From Pedosphaera sp. (GTDB taxonomy: Bacteria > Verrucomicrobiota > Verrucomicrobiia > Limisphaerales > Pedosphaeraceae): a stretch of DNA of 43,873 nt. The stretch lies in the NCBI GenBank assembly GCA_028293325.1, contig JAQGPA010000089.1, positions 1 through 43,873 of the forward strand. Direction: 5' to 3'. Numbering within the stretch: the first letter of the stretch is position 1; each line of letters starts with the position of its first letter. The notes below the pieces were generated by a model that did no database searches, was not told the origin of the DNA, and was given only the letters and a program-made list of their open reading frames with translations. The position numbers and the translations under genes are program-made. This document shows positions 1 through 9,281 of this stretch, in pieces.

Positions 1-2
1 TC

Positions 3-293
3 CCGTCCGAATTGCTCAAGCAGGGTCTGCTATACCCGCTGCAATCGAATATTCTTGAGTCCGAGATCCAGACCGCCGCGCGAGTGGCGAAGCTCGTCTT
101 CGACTCCGGCCTGGCCGGGGTGGCTCGTCCGGCTGGCAATATGGAGGCGTTTATCCGCAAGCAGGTTTACAAGCCGGAATACGTGACTGAAGCCAAGGTT
201 TCCCGAGCCAAATTGCCTGCGAGGCTCAGCCATCGGCCTGTTCTGCGGCAGCGACCACGCTTTTCTTTCGCCAGAGGGCGGAATCAAAAATGA
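3..293 (+). CDS. Malic enzyme, C-terminal fragment (cut by window edge)
   Basis: The gene is open from the left edge, so only the last 97 codons or so are visible. The opening residues PSELLKQGLLYP, then QSNILESEIQTAARVAK and later MEAFIRKQVYKPEY, match the C-terminal end of the large NAD(P)-dependent malic enzymes, which oxidatively decarboxylate malate to pyruvate in the cytoplasm. Family members normally stop a few residues after the KPEY motif. Here about 35 further residues rich in Arg, Ala and Pro follow (TEAKVSRAKL onward) that I do not recognise. They may be a frameshifted tail or readthrough into former intergenic DNA. The next reading frame begins about 45 bases downstream on the same strand. 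The catalytic domains lie outside the window, so activity cannot be judged. Confidence 0.85.
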   Translation, partial: PSELLKQGLLYPLQSNILESEIQTAARVAKLVFDSGLAGVARPAGNMEAFIRKQVYKPEYVTEAKVSRAKLPARLSHRPVLRQRPRFSFARGRNQK

Positions 294-334
294 CGCGCCA
301 ATAGTTCCTTCATGGTATCACGCTGTCCATATTA

Positions 335-363
335 TGCGTGATCAGCTACTGGCTGATCACGCA
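335..363. repeat. Perfect 12-bp inverted repeat over a start codon
   Basis: The arms TGCGTGATCAGC (335-346) and GCTGATCACGCA (352-363) are exactly complementary and separated by five bases (TACTG). The candidate GTG start of the FUSC-like frame (338-340) lies inside the left arm, so the RNA could hide it. No T-run follows, so it does not look like a simple intrinsic terminator for the malic enzyme gene. It may be coincidental coding sequence, a protein-binding palindrome or a scar of rearrangement. Confidence 0.7.
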
Positions 364-658
364 CCTGCTTGCGCACATGTTCTCGGTCTCCCGAGACGAC
401 GATCTGCTCTTTCTCCCGTTCCACGTCTGGGGGATGGCCACGCTGATCGGGCTCGGGGCTGTCGCGATGCGCCTGCTCGGTCGGACGAACGACATAATCA
501 CCACAGGAATCACGACTACGGTCGTGATGGTTATGGCCGCCATCAGCCCGGATCACGCCTGGAAAAAGCCCATCCTACGCGTGGTGGACACAATTGTTGG
601 AGTCGTTGGCGCGTGGATCAGTTTGAAGTCAGGCCGCACTGGGAGCATAGTGGCCTGA
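338..658 (+). pseudogene. FUSC / aromatic-acid-exporter-like membrane protein, probably truncated and internally deleted
   Basis: The 106-residue frame has a hydrophobic first helix, then SVSRDDDLL, the hydrophobic FLPFHVWGMATLIGLGA, then GRTNDIITTGITT and AISPDHAW...PILRVVDTIVG. From memory, these blocks belong to the N-terminal membrane part of FUSC-type exporters. The DDDLL block and the PFHxWGMA block are normally separated by another helix pair; here they are joined directly, suggesting an in-frame deletion of several tens of codons. The family-like sequence also continues upstream of the GTG (FLHGITLSILC) as far as a TAG at 302-304, so the 5' end may be lost too. It is probably a relic, although a short functional three-helix protein cannot be excluded. 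It lies between malic enzyme and the porin gene on the same strand. Confidence 0.5.
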
Positions 659-671
659 AAAGGTCACCCGG

Positions 672-1976
672 ATGCGAGCAATACAAGAACTGGCTGGCAA
701 ATTTGTTTTTCTAGCGTGGACCGCCCAGTGTGTCTTCGCGGCCCCCGCTTTTTCCCAGACTGCGCAAGTAGAACCGCTTCCCGGCCCGGACAGTCACGAG
801 ACGGGTCCGGGACCGCGCAGCCACCTCTTCGGGGAGTGGGGCGGAGTGCGGACGAACCTGGAAAATCGCGGTGTGAAATTCGATTTTCAGTACGTCAGCG
901 ATACCCTCTGGAACATCCAGAGCGAGCAGGCAGAGCGACGTGCAATGTGGAACCGCGTCAGGGGTACGGTGGACATCGATTTTGGTTCGCTGATCGGGCA
1001 GCAAGGGTTGTATTTCCACGCGACAGGGCTCTGGCAGGGCGGCGGCAATCTCGGAACCTATCTTGGGCTCGTGACCGGTCCCAGCGGGATGGCCAGCGAG
1101 AACACTTGCCGCCTCGATTCATGGTGGATCGAGAAGCGATGGCTGGATGAACGTATCACTGCCAGAGTCGGTCAGTTCGCGTGTCAAGATTTCTACGGGG
1201 CCCAGCACTACGCGGCGTCCTACATCTTCGAGCCGATGGGCTATGCGTTGGGCAATTTATTTACGACCTTCGAGTCCTTCGATCCTTTCTCGACGTCGGC
1301 GATGGAAATCCGTGTCGCACCGCTCCGCAATCTCTATGTGAAATCAATGGTGCTGGACGGGGACCGGTCGCCTTTTGCACACAACCCAACCGGTCTGGTT
1401 CCGCAGTTTCGTGACAATCCGGTGAGCGTTTCAGAGATTGGGTTCACGCCGGGCAAGGTGGCGTCGTCCGTCCGCGCCTTTGACGACGTGGAGGGCCGGA
1501 AGGGATACTCCGGCCTCTATCAGTTCGGCGTCTCCTACAATCCCGGAACGTTCACGGTGCCGGGAAGTGCAACAACCCGGTCAGGCAACTACCTCCTTTA
1601 CTGGATGGCCAGCCAGGCTCTCTGGCGCGTGGACCCGCAGGAAGCAAAGGGTTTGGATGTGACGCTTGCGTACGACTGGAGCCCTCCGAGTATCAACCGC
1701 AACTATACGCTGCTCACGGCAGGGCTGCGCTTCAACGAGCCGCTGCCTCTGCGCTTTCACAACACCATGTCACTGGGCTATGTGCGAAACAGTTTGAGCC
1801 CGCAGTTCCTCCCGCCCGGCATGCCTGCCTGGAGGACTGAGCACGGCGCGGAGTTCAACGTTCTGCTGCAGATTGGACCAATCCTTTTCCAGCCCGTGAT
1901 CCAGTACTACGCGAACGTGGGCGGGGGCAGCCACCAGGCAGTCGTTTGCGGATTCAGAACCAAGGTGGAGTTTTAG
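672..1976 (+). CDS. OprB-family carbohydrate-type porin
   Basis: A 434-residue outer-membrane beta-barrel protein. An N-terminal signal peptide (hydrophobic LAWTAQCVFAAPAFS) is followed by HLFGEWGGVRTNLENRGV, the signature opening of OprB porins (GxWxGxRxxLxxxGV). Aromatic and glycine-alternating strands continue through to the terminal KVEF, ending on Phe as expected for BAM-dependent barrels. OprB proteins form diffusion channels for sugars or other small organic substrates. The specific substrate cannot be read from sequence. The ATG at 672 lies 13 bases after the FUSC-like frame, so the two could share a transcript. Length is normal for the family (about 400-450) and the frame is intact. 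Confidence 0.88.
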   Translation: MRAIQELAGKFVFLAWTAQCVFAAPAFSQTAQVEPLPGPDSHETGPGPRSHLFGEWGGVRTNLENRGVKFDFQYVSDTLWNIQSEQAERRAMWNRVRGTVDIDFGSLIGQQGLYFHATGLWQGGGNLGTYLGLVTGPSGMASENTCRLDSWWIEKRWLDERITARVGQFACQDFYGAQHYAASYIFEPMGYALGNLFTTFESFDPFSTSAMEIRVAPLRNLYVKSMVLDGDRSPFAHNPTGLVPQFRDNPVSVSEIGFTPGKVASSVRAFDDVEGRKGYSGLYQFGVSYNPGTFTVPGSATTRSGNYLLYWMASQALWRVDPQEAKGLDVTLAYDWSPPSINRNYTLLTAGLRFNEPLPLRFHNTMSLGYVRNSLSPQFLPPGMPAWRTEHGAEFNVLLQIGPILFQPVIQYYANVGGGSHQAVVCGFRTKVEF

Positions 1977-2343
1977 GGTGCGGTGGCCATGGACGAGAAG
2001 AGATCGGAAGGATACTTTCTTTGGTAGGAAATCCACGCAAGGAATGATGCTTTATAGCCAGGAAAAAAGCAGCGGACTTGTTGGTGGAGGTTTTCGCTGA
2101 AGCAGGGGTTGGGCGGAAGAATTTCTCAAATTCACGGGGCAGCACTTCGGCCCTGCGCTCCGCGGCCAGACAAAAACGAGGGCTATGGAATGAAAGCTGG
2201 TATGTTCATGCGAATGCGAACATTTCCGCCAGAGCGGGTGTTCACCCTATTGTTATAAAGCCGGTTTTTAGCGCACCATAAACAAAATTGGAGGCGCAGC
2301 ATTAACATTAAAGCAATTCCATATCAGTTCTTATTGGTCGGGT
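1977..2343. other. Intergenic region, no gene recognised
   Basis: 367 bases between the porin and the YoaK-like gene. Short frames exist on both strands but none has a recognisable protein or a plausible ribosome-binding site. A GGAGG-like element lies about 50 bases before the YoaK start, too far to serve it. No convincing terminator hairpin with a T-run was seen. Confidence 0.5.
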
Positions 2344-3054
2344 ATGAACGGTATCTCTCCACAAAATATGAATACCGGAACCGTCTGGGCTCGCGACATG
2401 CTGCTCCATGCGTTGACAGTTTCGTCGGGAGCGGTCGATGCGATCAGTTTCATCGCCCTGGGTAAGGTCTTCACGGCCTTCATGACCGGGAACATCGCGT
2501 TCCTCGGACTCCGGGTTGCCGGTGCCAATGCGCCCGGCAAGGTGGCGATCCTCACCGCCATAGCTGCCTTCGCGGTGGGGGTTTACCTCTCGACTATAAT
2601 CGTCTTGCCTACCGAAGGTTCTGGCATGTGGCCCAAACGGGTGACGGTCGCACTGGGAGTATCACTCATCCCGCATGTTGTTTTCCTGGCTGTCTGGTTG
2701 GCGAGTAACGGCCAGCCATCGAGTGACGCCGTCCACGTTCTCCTTGGTTTGTGGGGATTCGCGATGGGGATGCAGAGCGCTGCGGTCAGAACACTCCATG
2801 TGGAGGGTATATTTACGACCGCTGCTACCGCGACCATCATATATCTTGCAGGCGACATGGCCAAATGGCCCACGACAGTCGCAGACAGGCGGCGGCTTGC
2901 AGGCGTGCTCATCTCTTTGTTCATCGGCGCCACTGCCGGAGGACTGCTCCTCGTTCACGCGCACATCTATGCCCCCGTCCTGCCACTCGTGATCTCCATC
3001 GCGGTGGTCGCAACCGCGGCGAGCGTTTTTCGGGAGCCGCGTAAGAGTCAGTGA
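2344..3054 (+). CDS. YoaK / DUF1275 family membrane protein
   Basis: 236 residues with about six hydrophobic segments. The N-terminal block SSGAVDAISFIALGKVFTAF, followed by MTGNIAFLG, is the hallmark of the DUF1275 (YoaK) family: a V/TDA-x-SF motif and the conserved F-T/M-TGN segment. A second family-typical stretch is GLWGFAMGMQSAAVRTL, then TATIIYLAGDMAKW. These inner-membrane proteins are widespread but their biochemical role is not established. ATG at 2344 is used; another in-frame ATG nine codons later is possible because no strong Shine-Dalgarno sequence precedes either. The gene stands alone, 105 bases ahead of the efflux operon. Confidence 0.88.
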   Translation: MNGISPQNMNTGTVWARDMLLHALTVSSGAVDAISFIALGKVFTAFMTGNIAFLGLRVAGANAPGKVAILTAIAAFAVGVYLSTIIVLPTEGSGMWPKRVTVALGVSLIPHVVFLAVWLASNGQPSSDAVHVLLGLWGFAMGMQSAAVRTLHVEGIFTTAATATIIYLAGDMAKWPTTVADRRRLAGVLISLFIGATAGGLLLVHAHIYAPVLPLVISIAVVATAASVFREPRKSQ

Positions 3055-3159
3055 CTTCAAGTGTCGAAGCCAAAATATGCAAAATCAAACAGGTCTCTGC
3101 AACCGGTCGGCGCGCCCGTCGGCCAACTGCGCGCGGCCATTCCGCCCAGCCCGTGAATT

Positions 3160-6100
3160 ATGTGGATTGTCCTCCTAGCCCTGCGTCGCCCATATACGTT
3201 TATTGTACTGGCGATCCTGTTGGTTTTGTTGGGCCCGCTCGTGTTGCTGCGCACCCCGACGGATATCTTTCCCGTGATCAACATCCCGGTGGTGAGCATT
3301 ATCTGGCAATTCAGCGGTCTCAGCGCCGACCAGATCGAGCAGCGCATGGTTTATACTCACGAGCGGGCACTGACCACCACGGTCAACAACATCGAGCATA
3401 TCGAGTCTAACTCTTATGATGGCGTGGGGGTCATCAAGGTTTTTTTTCAGCAGGGCGCTGACCCGGTGCAAGGCGTGGCGCAGATCACGGCCCTGTCGCA
3501 AACCATCCTGAAACAACTTCCGCCCAGTACCACCCCGCCCCTGATTCTTCAGTACAGCGCTTCCACCGTCCCGATTCTGCAATACGCCATCAGCAGCACA
3601 ACCCTGTCCGAGCAGGAAATCTATGACCTGACCCTCAACCGGATACGAGTCGGGCTTATCAACGTTCCGGGAGTCGGCGTCCCGCTGCCATACGGGGGCA
3701 AGGTGAAGGTGGTTTCGGTGGACCTTGACCTGAAAGCCCTGCAAGCGAATAATATTGCGCCTTCCGATGTTGTTACTGCGATCAATGCACAAAATGTGGT
3801 CTTTCCCAGCGGCTCGGCGAAGATCGGGGCGACGGAATATGACGTCAGCTTGAATACCAGCCCCCGGTTGCTTAATCGGCTGAATGATCTGCCGATCAAG
3901 TATGTCGAGGGGACGGTGATTCGCCTCCGCGATGTAGCGCAGGTCCGTGATGGTTATTTGCCCCAGGAGAATCTGGTTCGGCTGAATGGAGTGCCCAGCG
4001 CGCTGATAAGTGTGTTCAAGTCGGGTTCCGCCTCAACGCTTCAGGTCGCGAGCGGAGTCAAGGCAGCGATGCCGCGCGTTCAAAAGACAGTCACGAGCGC
4101 TCTGCAGGTGAAACAATTCGCCGACCAGTCGCTCTTTGTCAGCGCCGCAATTTCCGGTGTCGTGCGGGAGATGGTGATCGCGGCGGCCCTGACGGCGACC
4201 ATGATCCTGCTGTTCCTCGGTTCGTGGCGGAGCACCCTCATCATTGCCATCTCGATTCCCCTTTCGATTCTGACATCGCTGGCCATGCTGAGCGCGTTGG
4301 GCGAAACCCTCAACCTGATGACACTCGGCGGTTTGGCACTGGCGGTGGGTATCCTGGTGGATGATGCGACCGTAACCATCGAGAACATTGAGCGCCATTT
4401 GGAATCGGGGGCAAAGCTGGAAGACGGCATCATCAAGGGGGCGGGCGAAATCGCCGTGCCCGCCATTGTGTCCACCAGCTGCATCTGCATTGTCTTTGTG
4501 CCGATGTTCCTGCTCGGTGGCGTGGCGCGTTATCTCTTTGTGCCATTAGCTGAGGCAGTGGTATTTGCGGTGCTGGCTTCCTATTTCTTGTCCCGCACGC
4601 TGGTGCCGACGTTGGTGATGTATTTCGAACGGAACGTGAAACGCGGCGGTCAGAACGACCCGTCCCAGGCCCCCACCAACCCTCCGCCAGGCTCCCGGCC
4701 TCGCCGCTCAATCCTTTTTCGAGTATTCCGCCCGCTCATTCTCTTGCAGCAACATTTCGAACATGGTTTCGAGCGTTTTCGGCTGGGTTATCGCGATCTG
4801 CTCCGGACGGTGTTGGACCACCGGATTATCTTTGCGGTGGTGTTTCTGGCCTTTTGCGTCGGCTCCTGGTTGTTGGTTCCGCTGCTGGGACAGGATTTCT
4901 TTCCGACTGTCGATGCCGGAGTGTTCGCACTGCACGTGCGGGCCCGCACCGGGACGCGCATTGAATCGACTGCCGAGCTCGTTGATCAGGTGGAAGCGGC
5001 GATCCGGCGTGAGATTCCGGCCAAAGACTTCCAGGGCGTGCTCGACAACATCGGGTTGCCTGTTTCGGGTATCAACATCAGTTACAATGCCAGCGGAGTG
5101 ATCGGGACGGCGGATGCGGACCTCCTGGTGTCGCTGAACCCGGGCCACCAGCCCACCGCCGATTACGTGCGGCGCTTGCGCCTCCTGCTCAATCAGCAGT
5201 TTCCCGGCACCACCTTTTATTTTCTGCCTGCGGATATCGTCACCCAGACGATCAACTTCGGCCTGCCCGCCCCGTTCGACATCCAGATCTTCGGTCGTGA
5301 TCAGGCCGGTAATCGGCAGGTCGGCGCGCGACTCGCAGAGAGAATTTCGCGCATTCCCGGTGCGGTGGATCTGCGTGTTCAGCAGCCGAACAATGAACCG
5401 TATTTAGAGTTTGCCATCGACCGGATCAAGGCGTCTGAGTTGGGTCTCACTGAGCGCGATGTCGCCAGTGCGGTGCTCCTAAGTCTGACCGGCAGCAGCC
5501 AGGTCCAGCCCACTTACTGGCTCGATCCTCGCGCGGGGATACAATATCTTGTGAACATTATGACTCCGCAGTACCGGATGGATTCATTGACTGCACTCAA
5601 ATCCATGCCGGTGAACGCCAGCATGCCGGGCAGCGGCAACGTCCAATTGCTCGAAAATCTGGCTTCCTACTCGCGCACCAGCAGCCCGCCGATTTTCTCC
5701 CACTTCAATGTTTTGCCGGTTATCGATGTCTACGGTGGGGTAGCCGGCCGGGATCTGGGCGGGGTGCTGCATGACATGCAACCACTCATAAACCAGGCGG
5801 AAAAGGAACTCCCTGCCGGCAGCTCCATTCAAGTGCGTGGCCAGGTTGAAACCATGCGCTCCAGTTTCACGGGCTTGAGTCTCGGACTGGTGGCGGCCAT
5901 CGCGCTCATCTACCTGTTGCTCGTGGTCAACTTTCAAAGCTGGCTCGATCCTTTCATTATTCTTACCGCACTCACCGGGACGCTGGCGGGTGTCATCTGG
6001 GGGTTGCATGTCACGAACACCACGCTGAGTGTCCCGGCCATGATGGGCGCCATCATGAGCCTGGGTGTGGCCACCGCAAATTCCGTGCTCGTGGTTACCT

Positions 6101-6357
6101 TTGCCCGGACCAATCTCCAGCAAGGAATGGCCCCGTTGAACGCGGCCTGGGAATCCGGTGTTGAACGGTTGCGCCCGGTGCTCATGACCGCCTTGGCGAT
6201 GATCATTGGCATGGTCCCCATGGCGCTGGGGGCGGGTGCGGGCGGCGAGCAGAATGCTCCCTTGGGTCGCGCGGTCATCGGCGGCCTGGTGATTGCCACC
6301 TTTACCACGTTGTTTTTTGTGCCCGTGGTATTCAGCGTTTTACACCGTCGAAAATGA
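3160..6357 (+). CDS. RND efflux pump, inner-membrane permease (HAE1/AcrB type)
   Basis: A 1065-residue resistance-nodulation-division transporter. It starts MWIVLLALRRPYTF as usual for the group, with TM1 then the periplasmic porter domain (RTPTDIFPVINIPVVSI). TM2-TM6 begin around residue 335. The TM4 aspartate pair used for proton relay is visible as VDDATVTIEN (D401, D402). The second half repeats the plan with a second porter domain (about 580-870) and a second six-helix bundle ending before VVFSVLHRRK. The pump exports drugs or other amphiphiles using the proton gradient, in complex with the two following gene products. Its stop overlaps the adaptor start by four bases (ATGA), indicating translational coupling. 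No local regulator gene is present. The substrate is unknown. Confidence 0.95.
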   Translation: MWIVLLALRRPYTFIVLAILLVLLGPLVLLRTPTDIFPVINIPVVSIIWQFSGLSADQIEQRMVYTHERALTTTVNNIEHIESNSYDGVGVIKVFFQQGADPVQGVAQITALSQTILKQLPPSTTPPLILQYSASTVPILQYAISSTTLSEQEIYDLTLNRIRVGLINVPGVGVPLPYGGKVKVVSVDLDLKALQANNIAPSDVVTAINAQNVVFPSGSAKIGATEYDVSLNTSPRLLNRLNDLPIKYVEGTVIRLRDVAQVRDGYLPQENLVRLNGVPSALISVFKSGSASTLQVASGVKAAMPRVQKTVTSALQVKQFADQSLFVSAAISGVVREMVIAAALTATMILLFLGSWRSTLIIAISIPLSILTSLAMLSALGETLNLMTLGGLALAVGILVDDATVTIENIERHLESGAKLEDGIIKGAGEIAVPAIVSTSCICIVFVPMFLLGGVARYLFVPLAEAVVFAVLASYFLSRTLVPTLVMYFERNVKRGGQNDPSQAPTNPPPGSRPRRSILFRVFRPLILLQQHFEHGFERFRLGYRDLLRTVLDHRIIFAVVFLAFCVGSWLLVPLLGQDFFPTVDAGVFALHVRARTGTRIESTAELVDQVEAAIRREIPAKDFQGVLDNIGLPVSGINISYNASGVIGTADADLLVSLNPGHQPTADYVRRLRLLLNQQFPGTTFYFLPADIVTQTINFGLPAPFDIQIFGRDQAGNRQVGARLAERISRIPGAVDLRVQQPNNEPYLEFAIDRIKASELGLTERDVASAVLLSLTGSSQVQPTYWLDPRAGIQYLVNIMTPQYRMDSLTALKSMPVNASMPGSGNVQLLENLASYSRTSSPPIFSHFNVLPVIDVYGGVAGRDLGGVLHDMQPLINQAEKELPAGSSIQVRGQVETMRSSFTGLSLGLVAAIALIYLLLVVNFQSWLDPFIILTALTGTLAGVIWGLHVTNTTLSVPAMMGAIMSLGVATANSVLVVTFARTNLQQGMAPLNAAWESGVERLRPVLMTALAMIIGMVPMALGAGAGGEQNAPLGRAVIGGLVIATFTTLFFVPVVFSVLHRRK

Positions 6358-7592
6358 ACTCACCTGAAGATGGCAAACCGAAAGGCGACGGAGGACAGCC
6401 CGGACCGGAACGGCCGGGTCAAGCCGCTCCCCATGCAGCAACGACTGCGCAGCCGCGTTTCCGCCTCAGCTTCATTGCGGGCATCGTGGCGGTGTTGTTC
6501 GTTATTGGATTTTTTGTTGGCATGATTCCCCACTGGCGCCAGAGCAGAGCGGCCCAGACCTACATGCAAGAGTTGGCCATCACCACCGTCGCCGTCGTTT
6601 CGCCCACCCCAGGCAAGCCCGATGTCGGACTCATGCTGCCGGCGGAAATCAGACCGTGGCTCACAGCCTCCATTTTCGCCCAAGTCAGCGGCTACCTGAA
6701 AAACTGGTTCGTGGATATCGGTGCGCATGTCAAACCCGACCAGGTGTTGGCCGAAATTGACACACCCGAGGTAAATCAACAGCTCGAACAGGCGCGCGCC
6801 CAGCTCATTCTGGCCAAGGCGAACCTCAAACTGGCCGAGACAACGGACGCCCGCTGGCAGGCCCTGCTCAAGCGCGCCGCTGTCTCGGAACAGGAAGCTG
6901 TGGAAAAAACGGCCGGACGGGAGGTCGCCGCCGCCAATGTCCAAGCCATGCAAGCCAATGTCCGGCGGTTGGAAGAGTTGCAAGCCTTCCAACGAGTGAC
7001 CGCGCCCTTTGCCGGGACGATCACGCTGCGCAATGTGGATATCGGCGATCTGATTATCGCCGGTGCCGGCGGCAAGGAACTATTTCACCTGGCTCAAACC
7101 GGGAAGCTCCGTGTCTACGTGCGTGTGCCGGAACCCGATGCCCCTGGCGTCAAGCCCGGCCAATCAGCAGAATTGACGATTTCCGAGGCGCCCGGACGGG
7201 TTTTTCCAATTAAGGTCCTTACCACCGCGGAGGCGGTGTCGCCCGTTTCGCGCACGCTGCAGGTTGAACTTGAGGCTGACAACCCTGATGGCCTGATCTT
7301 TCCCGGCAGTTACGCGCAGGTCCGTTTGACCGGTGCGGAACCCATTCCGCGGCTGGTAATCCCTTCGAACTCCCTGTTGTTCCGCGCCCAGGGTCTGCAG
7401 GTTGGGGTCGTGGGAACCAACAACACGGTTGAGTTGCGCCAGGTGCAGGTTGGACGTGACTTTGGGCAGACGCTCGAAATTATCTCAGGCCTGACCCCCG
7501 CCGACCGTGTCATCCTCAATCCTCCCGACTCCCTCGCAAATGGCATGGTTGTCCGTGTGGTGCAACCACCCCCCACCGCTGCCGCGAAATGA
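6354..7592 (+). CDS. RND efflux periplasmic adaptor (membrane fusion protein)
   Basis: 412 residues. A cytoplasmic N-terminus rich in Pro and Gly (1-35) is followed by one membrane anchor (about 38-60, FIAGIVAVLFVIGFFVGMI). Then come the split lipoyl/barrel-sandwich domain, an alpha-helical hairpin (about 140-205, INQQLEQARAQL-type heptads through NVRRLEEL) and the beta-barrel. TAPFAGTITLRNVDIGDLI is the second half-lipoyl motif typical of the family. The protein bridges the pump to the outer-membrane channel. It overlaps the pump by ATGA upstream and the outer-membrane factor by ATGA downstream, so all three are made as one unit. It is anchored by a transmembrane helix, with no lipobox seen. 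Confidence 0.93.
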   Translation: MNSPEDGKPKGDGGQPGPERPGQAAPHAATTAQPRFRLSFIAGIVAVLFVIGFFVGMIPHWRQSRAAQTYMQELAITTVAVVSPTPGKPDVGLMLPAEIRPWLTASIFAQVSGYLKNWFVDIGAHVKPDQVLAEIDTPEVNQQLEQARAQLILAKANLKLAETTDARWQALLKRAAVSEQEAVEKTAGREVAAANVQAMQANVRRLEELQAFQRVTAPFAGTITLRNVDIGDLIIAGAGGKELFHLAQTGKLRVYVRVPEPDAPGVKPGQSAELTISEAPGRVFPIKVLTTAEAVSPVSRTLQVELEADNPDGLIFPGSYAQVRLTGAEPIPRLVIPSNSLLFRAQGLQVGVVGTNNTVELRQVQVGRDFGQTLEIISGLTPADRVILNPPDSLANGMVVRVVQPPPTAAAK

Positions 7593-9082
7593 AACGGGGA
7601 TTCACCAAGCGGGCGCGGCGAGGTCGGAACTGGCTCTTTGGCCTGTTCTTGGCGGCCTCTCTTGGCGGTTGCCTGGTCGGGCCGGACTACAAACGCCCTG
7701 AGGCAACGCGCATCCCCGCCGCTTACGCCGGGGCCACCAATGGATGGAAAGTGGCTGAGCCCCAGGCCCACCTGCCCAAAGACAATTGGTGGGAGCTATT
7801 TGGAGATCCGGAGTTGAACCAATTGGAAGTGGAAGCGGCGGCGGCAAATCAACAACTCAAGGCCGCTTTTGCCCGATTCGAGGAGGCCCGTGCGCTTGCC
7901 GATGTGACGAGAGCCGGACTGTTTCCCAACATCGCACTTTCGGCATCGGTTGCGCGTGAACGCGATTCAGCCAACAGGCCATCGGTGCTAACCGGCCTAC
8001 CCATTGGCCGTGGGAGCACATTCAATGATTTCGTCGTTCCACTGAACCTGAATTACGAGGTTGACCTGTGGGGACGAGTGCGGCGCAGCTTGGAGTCGGC
8101 CAGAGCTCAGGAAACGGCTAGTGCGGATGACCTCGGAACCATCATTCTGATCATTCAGGCCGAAGTGGCGGCAGACTATGTCACGTTGCGCTCGCTGGAT
8201 ACTGAACAGGCCATCGTACGTTCCACGATTGAGGTTTTCCGCAAATCACTTGAACTAACCCGTGACCGTCGCGCCGGGGGCGTCGTCAGCGATCTGGACG
8301 TCGCGCAGGCGGAAACGGTGTTTCGGACCGCCCGGGCCCAACTGCCTGCGATTGCTTTGCAGCGAGCACAATTCCAGCACGCGCTGGCGGTGTTGACTGG
8401 CAAGCCCGCTTCCAGTTTCGAAATCCCGGAACGTGTGCTCACGACCACACCACCCGCCGTTCCGCCGGGCTTGCCTTCCGAATTGCTTGAACGGCGTCCT
8501 GACATCGCCGCTGCCGAGCGCCGCATGGCGGCCGCGAACGCCAATATCGGTGTGGCCAAGGCCGCCTTCTTCCCCACCCTGCGTTTGAACGTCTCGGGAG
8601 GTTATGAAAGTGTAAGTGCCGGCACTTTGTTTGATTGGCCGAGCCGGTTTTGGGCCATTGGCCCCTCGTTGACGACGCCGCTCTTCCAAGGTGGAGCACT
8701 GCGCGCCGGACTGCGGTTCACAAAGGCAGTTTACGAAGAAACCGTCGCCAATTATCGCCAGACCGTGCTCACCGCATTTCAGGAGGTGGAAGATAATCTG
8801 TCGGCGCAGACCCTGCTCGCCAGCGAATACGAAGAGCAAGCCGCCGCACTGCGAGCCGCCAACCGGCAACTGGAGATCGCCAATGATCGCTATCGTGATG
8901 GTCTGGTCACCTATCTGGAAGTCGCCACCGCGCAGAACCTCGTCCTCAGCCTTGAGCGGACCGTCGTGGAACTGCGCGGCCAGCAATTGGTAACTGCCGT
9001 GACACTGGTCCAGGTGCTGGGCGGGGGATGGCAACCGCTGCTGGTCAACGGTAAGGTTCCACTCTCTGCCGGAGGCCAATAA
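7589..9082 (+). CDS. RND efflux outer-membrane factor (OprM/NodT/TolC-like lipoprotein)
   Basis: 497 residues. The N-terminus has a charged region, a hydrophobic core and the lipobox ASLGGC (lipidated Cys 28) followed by LVGPDYKRPEA, characteristic of the NodT/OprM group. Two copies of the coiled-coil and beta-barrel repeat follow. LNYEVDLWGRVRRSLESARA is the standard strand-helix signature of repeat one, and ALRAGLRFTKAVYEETVANYRQ that of repeat two. The trimer forms the outer-membrane and periplasmic exit duct of the pump encoded just upstream. The last 51 codons and the downstream flank occur again 4.8 kb further on, flanking the glucanase gene (direct repeats at 8927 and 13747). This copy is intact. 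Confidence 0.94.
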   Translation: MKRGFTKRARRGRNWLFGLFLAASLGGCLVGPDYKRPEATRIPAAYAGATNGWKVAEPQAHLPKDNWWELFGDPELNQLEVEAAAANQQLKAAFARFEEARALADVTRAGLFPNIALSASVARERDSANRPSVLTGLPIGRGSTFNDFVVPLNLNYEVDLWGRVRRSLESARAQETASADDLGTIILIIQAEVAADYVTLRSLDTEQAIVRSTIEVFRKSLELTRDRRAGGVVSDLDVAQAETVFRTARAQLPAIALQRAQFQHALAVLTGKPASSFEIPERVLTTTPPAVPPGLPSELLERRPDIAAAERRMAAANANIGVAKAAFFPTLRLNVSGGYESVSAGTLFDWPSRFWAIGPSLTTPLFQGGALRAGLRFTKAVYEETVANYRQTVLTAFQEVEDNLSAQTLLASEYEEQAAALRAANRQLEIANDRYRDGLVTYLEVATAQNLVLSLERTVVELRGQQLVTAVTLVQVLGGGWQPLLVNGKVPLSAGGQ

Positions 9083-9131
9083 GAACCTTTCCAAAAAGGA
9101 AACCCTGCTCACATGCCACGAGCGAGTAGCA

Positions 9132-9281
9132 GTGTTGGGTATTACACAGAGGCGAATACAGGTATCGCGCAGCCCTATTCCTATAAATCGTAAGCCGAGA
9201 AAAGCCTTTCCGACAGTCCTGAAAACACTTGGCGACAACATCCAACACGCGCGAGTTGAAAAGGGGCTTTTACAGAGCCAA
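9132..9281 (+). pseudogene. Remnant of an XRE-type helix-turn-helix regulator (N-terminal part only)
   Basis: The frame from about 9183 reads KPRKAFPTVLKTLGDNIQHA, then RVEKGLLQSQ. From memory this resembles the opening of small XRE regulators or HTH proteins (…PKTLGDHIRKRRLELGLLQ…). Everything after the first HTH helix is missing and the frame runs into unrelated sequence. The fragment coincides with the 126 bases present only in the left repeat copy, so it was either lost from the right copy or inserted in the left. It cannot encode a working DNA-binding domain. The family assignment is tentative. Confidence 0.4.
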
